This document shows positions 41,111 to 49,605 of a stretch of 64,000 bases of DNA, piece after piece. The notes beneath the pieces were generated by a model that made no database searches, was not told the DNA's origin, and was given only the letters and a program-made list of their open reading frames with translations. The stretch spans positions 18,222-82,221 of the IMG/VR virus record IMGVR_UViG_3300028654_000014; one strand, given 5' to 3'. The position numbers were made by a program, and so were the translations under genes. This DNA is from a virus. How positions within the stretch are numbered: the first letter of the stretch is position 1; each line of letters starts with the position of its first letter.

Positions 41111-41770
41111 TTATCTCATATGTTTCTTTAATTGTTTTTTTATTTCATCAGGAGATAATTTATCTTTACCACCAGGTTGACTATAATTATTTGGTTCATC
41201 AGGAGCAGCACCACCGCCTCCTCCACCAGAACCTTTACCACTACCACCAGCACCTAAAGCACCAGGACCATCACCACTTGCAACATTACCAGCATCAGTT
41301 CTTCCACCAACATTACTAATATTTAAAGTTATTGGACCTGCGGGTTTACTATCTTTACCTTTTCCTTTTTTTGCACCAGCACCACTACTTGTTTCAGTGC
41401 TACTGCTACCAGAAATTGTTACAGTTACTGTACCAGCACCACCAGTAGATGCTCCACCTGTTGCGGCACCACCAGTTCCTGCTCCACCAATTCCACTACC
41501 AACACCACCCGTTGAAGCTCCACCAGGACTAGATCCACCAGTTTCTGTATTAGTATGAGTTGGAGAATTTCCACTATCTGAACCTGCTGAATTTGCTGCT
41601 GGAGGTTTGGCACTAGCAATTTTAGGTTTTGCAGCTATTGGTGCTGCGGCTGTTGCTTCTGGAGTTTTTGCTGGTGCTATTTCTGGTTCTATTGATGGAT
41701 CTTTTGTTGGATCTTTTACTTCTTCACCATCAAACATTTTTTTCATTCTTTTAAATCTATTATGATTCAT
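41111..41770 (-). CDS. Gly/Ser/Ala-rich low-complexity protein
   Basis: 219 residues. It starts MNHNRFKRMKKMFDGEEV, reminiscent of the RF-x-KTK-x-ML motif, continues with proline/alanine and then glycine/serine/threonine low complexity, and ends in a basic segment with LSPDEIKKQLKKHMR. The start overlaps the previous gene as TAATG. Probably a disordered virion protein. Confidence 0.58.
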   Translation of the reverse strand: MNHNRFKRMKKMFDGEEVKDPTKDPSIEPEIAPAKTPEATAAAPIAAKPKIASAKPPAANSAGSDSGNSPTHTNTETGGSSPGGASTGGVGSGIGGAGTGGAATGGASTGGAGTVTVTISGSSSTETSSGAGAKKGKGKDSKPAGPITLNISNVGGRTDAGNVASGDGPGALGAGGSGKGSGGGGGGAAPDEPNNYSQPGGKDKLSPDEIKKQLKKHMR

Positions 41771-41928
41771 TATTTCTTCTCCAACATCTTTTTTGTTTTT
41801 TTAAATCTTGGTAATTTCATTCCTTTTGAAGCTTGATCAAATTCTTTTACAGTAGAAGGTTTAATACCTTCTTTTTTCGCGGTATCAGTATGAAAAAATC
41901 TACGTTGAGCATCTGAAACATACGGCAT
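41770..41928 (-). CDS. Small phage protein, MPYVSDAQRRFFHT type
   Basis: 52 residues, start MPYVSDAQRRFFHTDTAKKE, continuing KPSTVKEFDQASKGMKLP and ending in the RFKKTKKML motif. The MP-x-VS-x-AQRR-x-F start and KGMKLP are seen in small conserved proteins of many tailed phages, although their role is not established. Translation is coupled to the next gene by TAATG. Confidence 0.72.
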   Translation of the reverse strand: MPYVSDAQRRFFHTDTAKKEGIKPSTVKEFDQASKGMKLPRFKKTKKMLEKK

Positions 41929-41942
41929 TTATATTATTCCTT

Positions 41943-43481
41943 TTAAAATGCAAAATTAAAAACAGGATATTCAAAATAAAAGCTAACAGGTTCACTAGAT
42001 TGAGCAAAACCATTAGCCGCAACTTTTGTCATTGCTCCACTATTAGTTACTTGTGTAAAATAAATATTAGCATTATCAAAACCATCATAAAATACTCTAG
42101 CTTCACGACCTGAAGTATTAATTACTAATGATGCAGAAGAAATACCAATTGCATTACCTATTTGTGTTCCGCATGTATTTGTTGACATTTTAGTTCGATC
42201 TAATTCATATCCGTTTGGTATGGCAATAGAAGCGATACCACCACCTGTTGTTCCTGCAACAAAAGTACCTCTAACTTGCATTGAATCACCAACTCTTCTA
42301 GAAAATATTTCAGAACTTGTAATTGTTCCAAAACCAATACTAGGAGTAAATGTTAAACTACTTGACCAATTTGATCCAGGCATTCCACCAGCTGAACCAA
42401 TTACTCTCCAACGATTAGTAACAGTATCATATAACAATTGAACTGAAGAATTATTAGGAACTGATAAATTATTTCCAGTTCCTGTTAAAATTCTATTAGC
42501 AGCTGTAAGTCCTGTATCTTCATTATTAATATTTATTGTGGCACCAGTAACATTAGTTAATGTAACAGATTGACCTTCTAGACCAATTACTAAACCACCA
42601 ATTGAAGTCAATGAAGCATTTGTTAATCTAGTAAACGCTTGTGTAATGCTACTAATAAAAGCACTAGCACCAGTAGTGCTAGAATTTGTTATCAAATCAT
42701 ATTGAATATTAGAACTTACTCTAAGACGATTTGAAACTGTTACTTGACCAGTTCCATTTGCAGTTAATATTAAATTTCTATTATTTTGAGTTGTAATTGT
42801 TAAATCAGATGAAGTAGAACCAGTGATAGTATCATTTGCTACTGTAATATTTTTAATTAATACATTACCAGTTGCGCCAGAAAAATCAATATTAGTAGCA
42901 CCAAAAATATCATTTAAAGTTCTATTAATAACACTTACTGCTAAAGTTCCACTAGGACCATTATTATCATTTAAAGATTCTGTATAAAGAGTTGCCCATC
43001 TTTTAGAAATATTACCTAAATTTATAGTATTATCAGATGCTGGTAATAATGAAGTATTAATTGCAACAGATGCTAAGTTACTTAAATTAACATTTGCTCC
43101 ACCAGCAACTACAATAGCATTTATTTGAGTTTGAATATTTGAAGTAGCACCAGAAAGATAACTAAGTTCTGTATTAGTAACATTAGATGATTCTAAACTA
43201 CCAGTTGAAGAATTAAATTGAGGAATTCTATTTGCTGTAGAAGATATTGTATTAGAAGATACTGATATAGTACTTGAAGAAATTGTTCCACCACTAATAA
43301 CTTTATTAGTTAAAGTAGATCCACCAGCTTCAGTAACAACAGGAGATGATATTGTACCATTATGAAGATTTAATTTATGATTAGTGGTATCAAAATCTAA
43401 TTCCCCAGCAGTATCAACATTTGATGTTACTTTTGGAATTATTTGAATACCAGTATTGATGCGTCTAAAATTCAGGGCCAT
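41943..43481 (-). CDS. Tail fibre / tail spike-like protein
   Basis: 512 residues. The N-terminus (DTAGELDFDTTNHKLNLHNG) is a phage fibre attachment-type segment. It is followed by Ser/Thr/Asn-rich beta structure and a non-repetitive C-terminal domain from about residue 370 (SNWSSSLTFTPSIGFGTITS to the end) that may bind the receptor. One of several fibres, with 37238 and 54856. Confidence 0.7.
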   Translation of the reverse strand: MALNFRRINTGIQIIPKVTSNVDTAGELDFDTTNHKLNLHNGTISSPVVTEAGGSTLTNKVISGGTISSSTISVSSNTISSTANRIPQFNSSTGSLESSNVTNTELSYLSGATSNIQTQINAIVVAGGANVNLSNLASVAINTSLLPASDNTINLGNISKRWATLYTESLNDNNGPSGTLAVSVINRTLNDIFGATNIDFSGATGNVLIKNITVANDTITGSTSSDLTITTQNNRNLILTANGTGQVTVSNRLRVSSNIQYDLITNSSTTGASAFISSITQAFTRLTNASLTSIGGLVIGLEGQSVTLTNVTGATININNEDTGLTAANRILTGTGNNLSVPNNSSVQLLYDTVTNRWRVIGSAGGMPGSNWSSSLTFTPSIGFGTITSSEIFSRRVGDSMQVRGTFVAGTTGGGIASIAIPNGYELDRTKMSTNTCGTQIGNAIGISSASLVINTSGREARVFYDGFDNANIYFTQVTNSGAMTKVAANGFAQSSEPVSFYFEYPVFNFAF

Positions 43482-43489
43482 GAAAATCC

Positions 43490-43972
43490 TTAACTATTTG
43501 TAATAGATTTAGCTTGATATGAAATAATACCGTTATGAGCAGTTCCAGCTAATAAAACAGATGAAAATTGAACTTGACCAATATCGGTAATATTAAAACT
43601 AACTTGAGCATCACCAACTAATTCTTGACTTATTTCCCATTTACTATTTGTAGGATTTGTAGCATTATAATTAATAAATATTTGACCTGTTTCAGTTGCA
43701 GTAACAGATGATGTATTTCTATAAACAGAATAGGTGATGATAGCACCTTGGACATTACTACTTGGAAAAGTAAGATTCGGCAAACTAACATTTGTATTAG
43801 CATTGGAAGTCATTACGAAGATTTGAGATGGTACATCATAAGGTCCAGCGAAGGAATTTAATGTATTTTGAATGGCTTGGAATGCTTCGATTATTGCTGG
43901 TGCCCAGTTGGGACTTTCCCCAGATGAGGGAATATTAATCGTAGTTCCACCGATTATTATTGGAATTGACAT
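43490..43972 (-). CDS. Hypothetical beta-rich virion protein
   Basis: 160 residues. The N-terminus has SIPIIIGGTTINIPSSGESP and NWAPAIIEAFQAIQNTL, a pattern seen in small phage fibre-associated proteins; the remainder is beta-rich. It overlaps the HNH stop by one base. Confidence 0.6.
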   Translation of the reverse strand: MSIPIIIGGTTINIPSSGESPNWAPAIIEAFQAIQNTLNSFAGPYDVPSQIFVMTSNANTNVSLPNLTFPSSNVQGAIITYSVYRNTSSVTATETGQIFINYNATNPTNSKWEISQELVGDAQVSFNITDIGQVQFSSVLLAGTAHNGIISYQAKSITNS

Positions 43973-44532
43973 TACTTTTTAACCTCTAAAATACTACAAT
44001 ATTTATTTGACTTTTTAATATTATGAATCTTCCATAAAGGTTGTAAATTCTTGTAATTATTAACTTTTAAGAATTCTTCCCTAATAGTTAAATCAACTTT
44101 ACTTAAAGGGATAATATGATCTAATTCCCACTTACCATAATTATCCCACGACATACCTTCTGTGAATTGTTTTTCTAAATGAATCTTTAATTCATCTATA
44201 GAACATCCCAAATCCTTTACAGCTGATCCTGCCTTTTGATTTTGTTTTAAAGCATGATAAAGCCGACTTCTTAAATTATGAGCTAATCTGAAGTTTGTAT
44301 TAATCTTACGATGTTCTTTAACATATATTTTTCTATAATTTTTGACTTTTTCTTTATTATTTTTTATATATTTTTTAACATATGTATATTTATTATTATT
44401 TTGTTTCTGATATTCAGCTTTTTTTAACTTAAAACATGATTTACAATCATATCTAAAACCATCTTTAGATTGCTTATAACGATAATATTCTTTATAATCT
44501 TTTAAATTATTACATGTTTTACAGATTTTCAT
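43972..44532 (-). CDS. HNH endonuclease in the late block
   Basis: 186 residues. The N-terminal zinc finger has CKTCNN and CKSC. A long basic linker follows, then an HNH domain with WELDHIIPLS, NNYKNLQPLWKIHN and KKSNKY. This is a common free-standing phage homing endonuclease. It sits behind its own TTAACAACTATA motif and after the terminator of the capsid gene, so it appears to be a self-contained insertion. Confidence 0.88.
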   Translation of the reverse strand: MKICKTCNNLKDYKEYYRYKQSKDGFRYDCKSCFKLKKAEYQKQNNNKYTYVKKYIKNNKEKVKNYRKIYVKEHRKINTNFRLAHNLRSRLYHALKQNQKAGSAVKDLGCSIDELKIHLEKQFTEGMSWDNYGKWELDHIIPLSKVDLTIREEFLKVNNYKNLQPLWKIHNIKKSNKYCSILEVKK

Positions 44533-44538
44533 CCTACT

Positions 44539-44550
44539 TATAGTTGTTAA
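44539..44550 (-). promoter_or_regulatory. Late-promoter-like motif TTAACAACTATA
   Basis: Exact 12-mer, six bases before the HNH start. The intervening AGTAGG can serve as ribosome-binding site. It lies downstream of the capsid terminator and so restarts transcription toward the fibre genes. Confidence 0.58.
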
Positions 44551-44618
44551 CTGTATATTTGATAAAAAATAAAGAATTTTTTGTATATTAAGTAGTTGAT
44601 TTTATTAAAGAATTTAGA

Positions 44619-44651
44619 TAAAAAAATAGGGACCTTTTTTAAGGGTCCCTA
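44619..44651 (-). terminator. Rho-independent terminator after the major capsid gene
   Basis: On the minus strand an 8-bp stem TAGGGACC/GGTCCCTA with a nine-base loop is followed by seven Ts. It lies 23 bases past the capsid gene stop. It is the clearest terminator in the window and would keep capsid message separate from the HNH and fibre genes. Confidence 0.85.
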
Positions 44652-44674
44652 CTTCAAACTATTACCAGTTTAAA

Positions 44675-45922
44675 TTAGTTAGAATTCACTACGTTGATTA
44701 TAATCGTATTTCGTCCTGGAGCCATACAAAAAACAGCCTGGTCAGAATACAATCGTAATTCATAAGCAGCAGCATTCTCTAGATCTCTAAAGAATTCTTC
44801 ACCTTGTCCAGGACGTTTAAAGGTCATGTCAGTTGAACCAACACGGAACCATTCGTCAAGACTTAGTACATAAGAATAGCCTTCTTTTACATAAATAGAA
44901 GGTTCGATCTCGATTTCACCATTTTGAGAGTGAAACAAGATTGAACTTGATCCATTTTCAGCTTTTGAAGAACTATAGCTGGAATCATACTTACGGAGAG
45001 CAGCTTGATCAGAAAGCATATTAGCCCATGCACGAGGATTGCAAAGAGATAATACACGACCGTCCAAACCTTTCTCAACTGCTCTAGCTACTGCTTGATT
45101 CAACTTTGTGAAGCTGAGCGCACCAGATTGAGCATCATATTGATTGCCACGGAAGAGATTATAATTCCCTACATCGATATTAAACAAAATACCTGAACTG
45201 ATTGTCAAGATTTTGTGAATACCAGGGAATTCATTACCGAAAGCACCTTTATGCCAAATAATATCTGTAGCGATAACACTTGGAATAGCAGATGTAAGGG
45301 TAATTGTTCTAAGAGTCATATCAACAGATTGAACTACAGAAGAACCACGACTTGTAGCACCTGTAGAATCTCTGATTTCAATTGGCATACCTTCAGCACC
45401 GGCCCAGATACCTGGTGCCCATTCTGGGGTAGAGATTGTAATAACAGCTCCAGCAACGGAACCTACTACACCATAACCAATTTGACCATAAAGCATTTCG
45501 ATTTCAAGCTTTTTAGCCATTGATCGAAGCATGTTTGCAACAAGAAACTTTGTAGCATCCATGAAAGCTTTTTGTCCACCAAGAGCTGCACGAGAAGCAG
45601 CAGCATAACCGAGTAAAGATCTCAAAACAACGGGATTACCGCGAATTTGAGCATCTTTTACTTGACCAGCTACAGGAGCATTCAAATTGAATGCATCTTC
45701 ATCTGAAGCAGCAAATGTAACACCATGCTCTAATCCGAGGATTACAGGTTGATGATACAAATTACCTGGTTGTTTTTCTTTCGACATAAATTTAATTTTA
45801 TTTAACAGTTTTACTCCATCTGGGATAAGTTCTTTAAGCTTATCAGCATATGTTTCTTTGAAAAAACCGTTAAGTGTACCAACCGAATTATTCGGGGTAC
45901 CAAACGTATTTGCAGTTGCCAT
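44675..45922 (-). CDS. Major capsid protein
   Basis: 415 residues. Size, position after the scaffold gene and the segments TYADKLKELIPDGVKLLNKI, NLYHQPVILGLEHGVTFA, AAASRAALGGQKAF and LEIEMLYGQIGYG match coat proteins of podovirus-like phages. Followed at once by a strong terminator and preceded by AAGGAG, as expected for a very highly expressed gene. The fold is presumably HK97-type. Confidence 0.85.
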   Translation of the reverse strand: MATANTFGTPNNSVGTLNGFFKETYADKLKELIPDGVKLLNKIKFMSKEKQPGNLYHQPVILGLEHGVTFAASDEDAFNLNAPVAGQVKDAQIRGNPVVLRSLLGYAAASRAALGGQKAFMDATKFLVANMLRSMAKKLEIEMLYGQIGYGVVGSVAGAVITISTPEWAPGIWAGAEGMPIEIRDSTGATSRGSSVVQSVDMTLRTITLTSAIPSVIATDIIWHKGAFGNEFPGIHKILTISSGILFNIDVGNYNLFRGNQYDAQSGALSFTKLNQAVARAVEKGLDGRVLSLCNPRAWANMLSDQAALRKYDSSYSSSKAENGSSSILFHSQNGEIEIEPSIYVKEGYSYVLSLDEWFRVGSTDMTFKRPGQGEEFFRDLENAAAYELRLYSDQAVFCMAPGRNTIIINVVNSN

Positions 45923-45942
45923 TTTATATTCTCCTTAAATTA

Positions 45943-46410
45943 TTAATTACCATCTACAACAGAGTATTCGACTTCTAAACATAAATCGGAACTTGTTGAA
46001 GCAAAACTTGGAACACCACTAACACTTAGCATCATATTGCCTGATATTGAAACGCCTGTACTAGAAACAGAACCTGTATCGATATGACCAGAGTAACTTG
46101 TTCCTAATATACGACTTTTCACTACACATTGCATTACTTTTGCAACTTTTTCACCAACAACAACCAAGATATTTAGTTGACCACTAGAATCACTTGGAGA
46201 TTGATTAGCGAATGCCGCAGCAGCTATTGAGTCAGCAGCTGTAATTTGATTAACACCTTGGCTTTGTAAGAACAAAACACTCGGCTCATCATTAGAAAGA
46301 AGTACGCTTGCAGGTGTTGCACTAGCCGTTACAGAAAACGGAATAGTCAACTTTTGGACCTTTAACTGTCGGTCCATTGCGAGCGAACTTTTCGCATAAA
46401 AATCTGACAT
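45943..46410 (-). CDS. Head-surface protein, paralogue 1
   Basis: 155 residues. The N-terminus (LAMDRQLKVQKLTI) and C-terminus (DLCLEVEYSVVD) match the start and end of the products at 46616 and 46986, with a different beta-rich middle. Located directly before the capsid gene in the same transcript, so a capsid decoration or cement role is likely. Confidence 0.62.
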   Translation of the reverse strand: MSDFYAKSSLAMDRQLKVQKLTIPFSVTASATPASVLLSNDEPSVLFLQSQGVNQITAADSIAAAAFANQSPSDSSGQLNILVVVGEKVAKVMQCVVKSRILGTSYSGHIDTGSVSSTGVSISGNMMLSVSGVPSFASTSSDLCLEVEYSVVDGN

Positions 46411-46437
46411 TCTTTTCTTCCTTCTATAAAAATTATT

Positions 46438-46463
46438 GTTTATAACATTTTTTTACTATAAAC
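46438..46463 (-). other. Hairpin in the leader of the capsid operon
   Basis: GTTTATA and TATAAAC form a 7-bp stem with a 12-base A-rich loop, 28 bases before the ATG at 46410. It lies in a leader of about 138 bases that starts at the promoter-like motif at 46549. It might stabilise the message. Confidence 0.4.
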
Positions 46464-46548
46464 GCTAATTTCAGATCACCGATATTCTTACTCTGCTATA
46501 AACAGGTTATAAGAAGTCTAAGACAGAACTACGTTTAAATTTCTTAGA

Positions 46549-46560
46549 TATAGTTGTTAA
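46549..46560 (-). promoter_or_regulatory. Late-promoter-like motif TTAACAACTATA
   Basis: Exact 12-mer 138 bases before the gene at 46410. It would drive the small head protein and the major capsid gene as one transcript ending at 44619. Confidence 0.65.
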
Positions 46561-46615
46561 ATATATCTATTTCTAAGCTTTTTATTGTATAAGTTATTGA
46601 AATTATTATATATTT

Positions 46616-46960
46616 TTATAAATGTTCAATAACACTATATTTTACTATTAAAAGATCATTAGCAGCTAAAGATGCTAAACCTGTGATCTTAATTGCACCT
46701 AAATTACTAGGAGCAGCGTTTGTAAGTGAAGAAGAATCAACGATTGACAAGCTAGATTGAGCAAATTCAGTCCAAGTATTTGAACCGTCTACTTTTACTC
46801 TAGCAAGAAAGATCTTTTCTAGTGGCTCACGAATAAATACAAACATATTTCCACCGGAAATACTGTATAAACCTTGATCGGCACCACTCATTGACAATTC
46901 TTGAACTCTTAACGATTGTTGCATCGTTTGTTCATTTTTAGGATTAAATCCTACTGACAT
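46616..46960 (-). CDS. Head-surface protein, paralogue 2 (minimal core)
   Basis: 114 residues. Start MSVGFNPKNE, then SLRVQELSMSG and GLYS, middle FIREPLEKIFLARVKVDGSNTW and end LLIVKYSVIE. The same segments occur in the gene at 46986, interrupted there by two extra domains, so this is the bare core of the family. GGAG ribosome-binding site. Confidence 0.66.
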   Translation of the reverse strand: MSVGFNPKNEQTMQQSLRVQELSMSGADQGLYSISGGNMFVFIREPLEKIFLARVKVDGSNTWTEFAQSSLSIVDSSSLTNAAPSNLGAIKITGLASLAANDLLIVKYSVIEHL

Positions 46961-46985
46961 CTTATTTCTCCTTTAAAAGAATTTA

Positions 46986-48263
46986 TTAAACGTTACGATT
47001 TGCTGGATCTGTTGGTTCACTAACTATATATTTTACAACAGCTAGATCATTTGCATTAAAAGCTGAACCTGGAAGTCCCAACAATCTAATTGCACCTGCG
47101 TCACTAACAGGATATTTCCTATCAACATAACCTTGATTTCCAGATACTGTAACATTTACAGGAATAGAAAAAGTAGTTGGACTTAAAACAATAACTTGTT
47201 GATAGCTATTAATACTTGGTGTTGAATTAGAATTAGTTATATAAACTATTTGACCAGTAATCATATTATGAGGATATGAAGTTGTAATTACGGAAGGATT
47301 AGCAGCACTAATACTTGAAATTTGTAGTAATTGATCATCAACAATAACAATTTCAGCTTGATTGAAATCGTACATTGTATTTGATGCGTCAACTTTACAA
47401 AAAGCATTAGAAACCTTTTTAACTGGTTCACGAACATAGATTGTAAGATCAGTTGATGGTGAAGAAGTACTACCACTAATAGCAATAATTGTACTTATGT
47501 TACTAACAGTAATAGCAGCATTTAATGCTATTAAACTACCATTAATTGTTGCACTTTGAGTTACAGTGATACTAGTATTTGCAATAATGTTACCATTAAA
47601 TACAGCTCCAGTACTTGCTACAGATTGATTGATCGTAGCTGAACTTCCAACAACGAAATATACGTTTTTAGCTAAAGCACCACCAGTTAAAGCAATAACA
47701 GGAAGATCAGTACTACCTGAAGCTCCAGTTAAAAGAGTAGAAGCTGTATAAATAACAAATCTTCCAGGACCATTAAGAGTAAGTGTGCTATGTCCACTTG
47801 TTAGTGAAATACCAGCACTACCAGATGCAAATTGAAAAGCAACAGTTGCACCAGCAACAGGTGAATTTAAAGTTTGTCCACCAAGTTCAGATGGAATTGT
47901 AGTTCCAGCTAAACCTAAAGTTTGTAATGCGGTAAATGCAGAAGAAGCAGCATTTTGAGCAGCAAGAGCAGCTGCATTACCAAGATCAGTAGAACCTGAA
48001 ACAGTAAATGATCCAGTAACGGTACTACCAGGAGATTCTCCTAAATTACCAGTTACAACTGAAGTTCCAACACTATTTGTTATTGCAACTGCTGCTAAAA
48101 TACCATATCCACCAGCAACACCCATATAAGGATCACTAGTTATGATAGGAGCACCAGGAGCCGTTGAATAAAGACCATAATCTAACCCACTTACAGCTAA
48201 TTCCTGAACTTTTAATTCTCTATCTAATATTAATTCATTTTTAGGATTGAAACCTACAGACAT
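46986..48263 (-). CDS. Head-surface protein with DUF3494 ice-binding-like and FCCH-like insertions
   Basis: 425 residues. Residues 1-33 (MSVGFNPKNE ... GLYS) and the segments YVREPVKKVSNAFCKVDASN (276-295) and AIRLLGLPGSAFNANDLAVV (391-410) match the 114-residue neighbour. Residues 52-262 form a DUF3494-type domain, the fold of bacterial and algal ice-binding proteins and adhesins: TGNLGESPG, an alpha helix of AALAAQNAASSAFTALQ, then GRFVIYTAS, VYFVVGSSATI and NGNIIANTSITVTQSATING. Residues 315-381 are an FCCH-like module. Probably displayed on the capsid; binding target unknown. Confidence 0.8.
   Translation of the reverse strand: MSVGFNPKNELILDRELKVQELAVSGLDYGLYSTAPGAPIITSDPYMGVAGGYGILAAVAITNSVGTSVVTGNLGESPGSTVTGSFTVSGSTDLGNAAALAAQNAASSAFTALQTLGLAGTTIPSELGGQTLNSPVAGATVAFQFASGSAGISLTSGHSTLTLNGPGRFVIYTASTLLTGASGSTDLPVIALTGGALAKNVYFVVGSSATINQSVASTGAVFNGNIIANTSITVTQSATINGSLIALNAAITVSNISTIIAISGSTSSPSTDLTIYVREPVKKVSNAFCKVDASNTMYDFNQAEIVIVDDQLLQISSISAANPSVITTSYPHNMITGQIVYITNSNSTPSINSYQQVIVLSPTTFSIPVNVTVSGNQGYVDRKYPVSDAGAIRLLGLPGSAFNANDLAVVKYIVSEPTDPANRNV
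47121..47321 (-). repeat. FCCH-like module copy D (within the head-surface protein)
   Basis: Encodes ISSISAANPSVITTSYPHNM, then ITNSNSTPSINSY and TTFSIPVNVTVSGNQGY. Close to copy A at 31218 in both protein and DNA, although 16 kb away. Confidence 0.68.
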
Positions 48264-48372
48264 TTTAATCTCCTTAAAAATTATGTTTATTTAACTTTAT
48301 TACTTGAAAAATGTCCCTACTCTGTATATCAGGTAATAAGGAGTAATTAAGTAGTACTTTAATTTCCTATAA

Positions 48373-48384
48373 TATAGTTGTTAA
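48373..48384 (-). promoter_or_regulatory. Late-promoter-like motif TTAACAACTATA
   Basis: Exact 12-mer 109 bases before the ATG at 48263, with an AAGGAG ribosome-binding site near the gene. Would drive the two head-surface genes. Confidence 0.65.
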
Positions 48385-48465
48385 CTAGAAATTTTTAAAA
48401 TAACTTATACTTTATTCTTCAGAAAATACTAATAAAATCAATAACTTAAGTAATAACACGATTTC

Positions 48466-49467
48466 TTATACGCCTTTGAAGAAATCTTTAAAGCTAATTT
48501 TCTTTTCCTCTTTTTTAGGCTCAGAAACTTTACCAGTATTAGGTACTTTAGAACCTGATTTTAGAGCAGGATTATTACCAGCCTGTTTTACTTTTGCTAC
48601 TGACTTCTTTCTTAAACGATTAAGAACATCTTTTCCAATAAAATCTTCAAGATCATCTTCTGACATTGAAGCTAGGATTTCAGAATAATCATTTTTAAGA
48701 TCTTCGCGAATTAAAGGGATAATATCTTCAGGAGTAACATCTTTTCCAGCTTCAAGACCAATTAACATATAATCAGCCATTCTTTTGATAATTGCTGGAT
48801 TTTTAGGAACATTATGTTTTTCTAATGCTTGAGACATTAACATATCATAACGCTCATATTCTTGTTCTTTAAGACGTTCCAATTCCTTTTGATTACCTTC
48901 ATTCTTTTCTCTTTCACGTTGTTCTTTTAATTCACTAAGTTCTAATTGAAGTTTTTCTTTTTCAAGTTGTTCTGGAGATTTTTTAGAATTTGCAATCTCT
49001 TCTTCCATAATTTCAACAGCAAATTTCTTTAAATCCATTCCAATAGCAGGATCAGAAAGAGCTTTTCTTGGATTCTTTCTTAAATCTTCAATAAATTGTA
49101 GAACTTCTTTTTCAATAGAAGCTTTTTCTTGGGCACGTTTTTGACCCATTCTTCCCATTTGTAATTCTCTACGCATATATTCAATTGCTTTAGGATCGTT
49201 AGGAATTTCAAAAGGAAGTTCTTCTTCATATTCTTGACCATCAATTTTTAAAGTTAATTTCTTTAAAAACTTTTCAGCTGCTTTTTTCTCTGTTTTTGAA
49301 GCATTTGGATTCTTTAAAACAGATTTAGCTTCAGCAGCAATAGCTTGAGTTGGAGGATTTGATTGTTGATTACCATCCTGGGAATTTCCAGCTACAGCAT
49401 TTTCAACTTGATCTCCTAAACCTGATATTGAGTCTTGTACGGATGTACTTTGTGATTCGTCTGACAT
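48466..49467 (-). CDS. Scaffolding protein
   Basis: 333 residues, highly charged and helical. Acidic Ser/Gln-rich N-terminus, a short beta segment (LTLKIDGQEYEEELPFEI), long coiled coil (about 110-210, LELSELKEQREREKNEG) and a basic C-terminus (KKEEKKISFKDFFKGV) that could bind coat protein. The composition, size and place before the head genes are those of podovirus scaffolds. Confidence 0.78.
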   Translation of the reverse strand: MSDESQSTSVQDSISGLGDQVENAVAGNSQDGNQQSNPPTQAIAAEAKSVLKNPNASKTEKKAAEKFLKKLTLKIDGQEYEEELPFEIPNDPKAIEYMRRELQMGRMGQKRAQEKASIEKEVLQFIEDLRKNPRKALSDPAIGMDLKKFAVEIMEEEIANSKKSPEQLEKEKLQLELSELKEQREREKNEGNQKELERLKEQEYERYDMLMSQALEKHNVPKNPAIIKRMADYMLIGLEAGKDVTPEDIIPLIREDLKNDYSEILASMSEDDLEDFIGKDVLNRLRKKSVAKVKQAGNNPALKSGSKVPNTGKVSEPKKEEKKISFKDFFKGV

Positions 49468-49543
49468 ATTTTCTCCTTTTCAGTCTAACTTTAGCTAGAT
49501 ATGAAAATAGTTAATCGTCCCGTAATTGGGATAGATTCTTAAT

Positions 49544-49555
49544 TAGAGTTGTTAA
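49544..49555 (-). promoter_or_regulatory. Late-promoter-like motif (TTAACAACTCTA)
   Basis: One mismatch to the 12-mer, 76 bases before the scaffold gene start. Confidence 0.58.
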
Positions 49556-49605
49556 TTTAACATTTTAATAAAAGTAAAGTGATTAGTAATTTGAATTTTA
49601 GTATT

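Noticed and set aside
46986-48263. Claim that the phage protein actually binds ice
   Set aside because: The DUF3494 fold is also used for adhesion, and the ice-binding surface cannot be judged from sequence by eye. Only the fold is proposed.
48264-48465. Terminator upstream of the head-surface genes
   Set aside because: A TACTC/GAGTA pairing is possible, but the stem is short, weak and lacks a T-tract.
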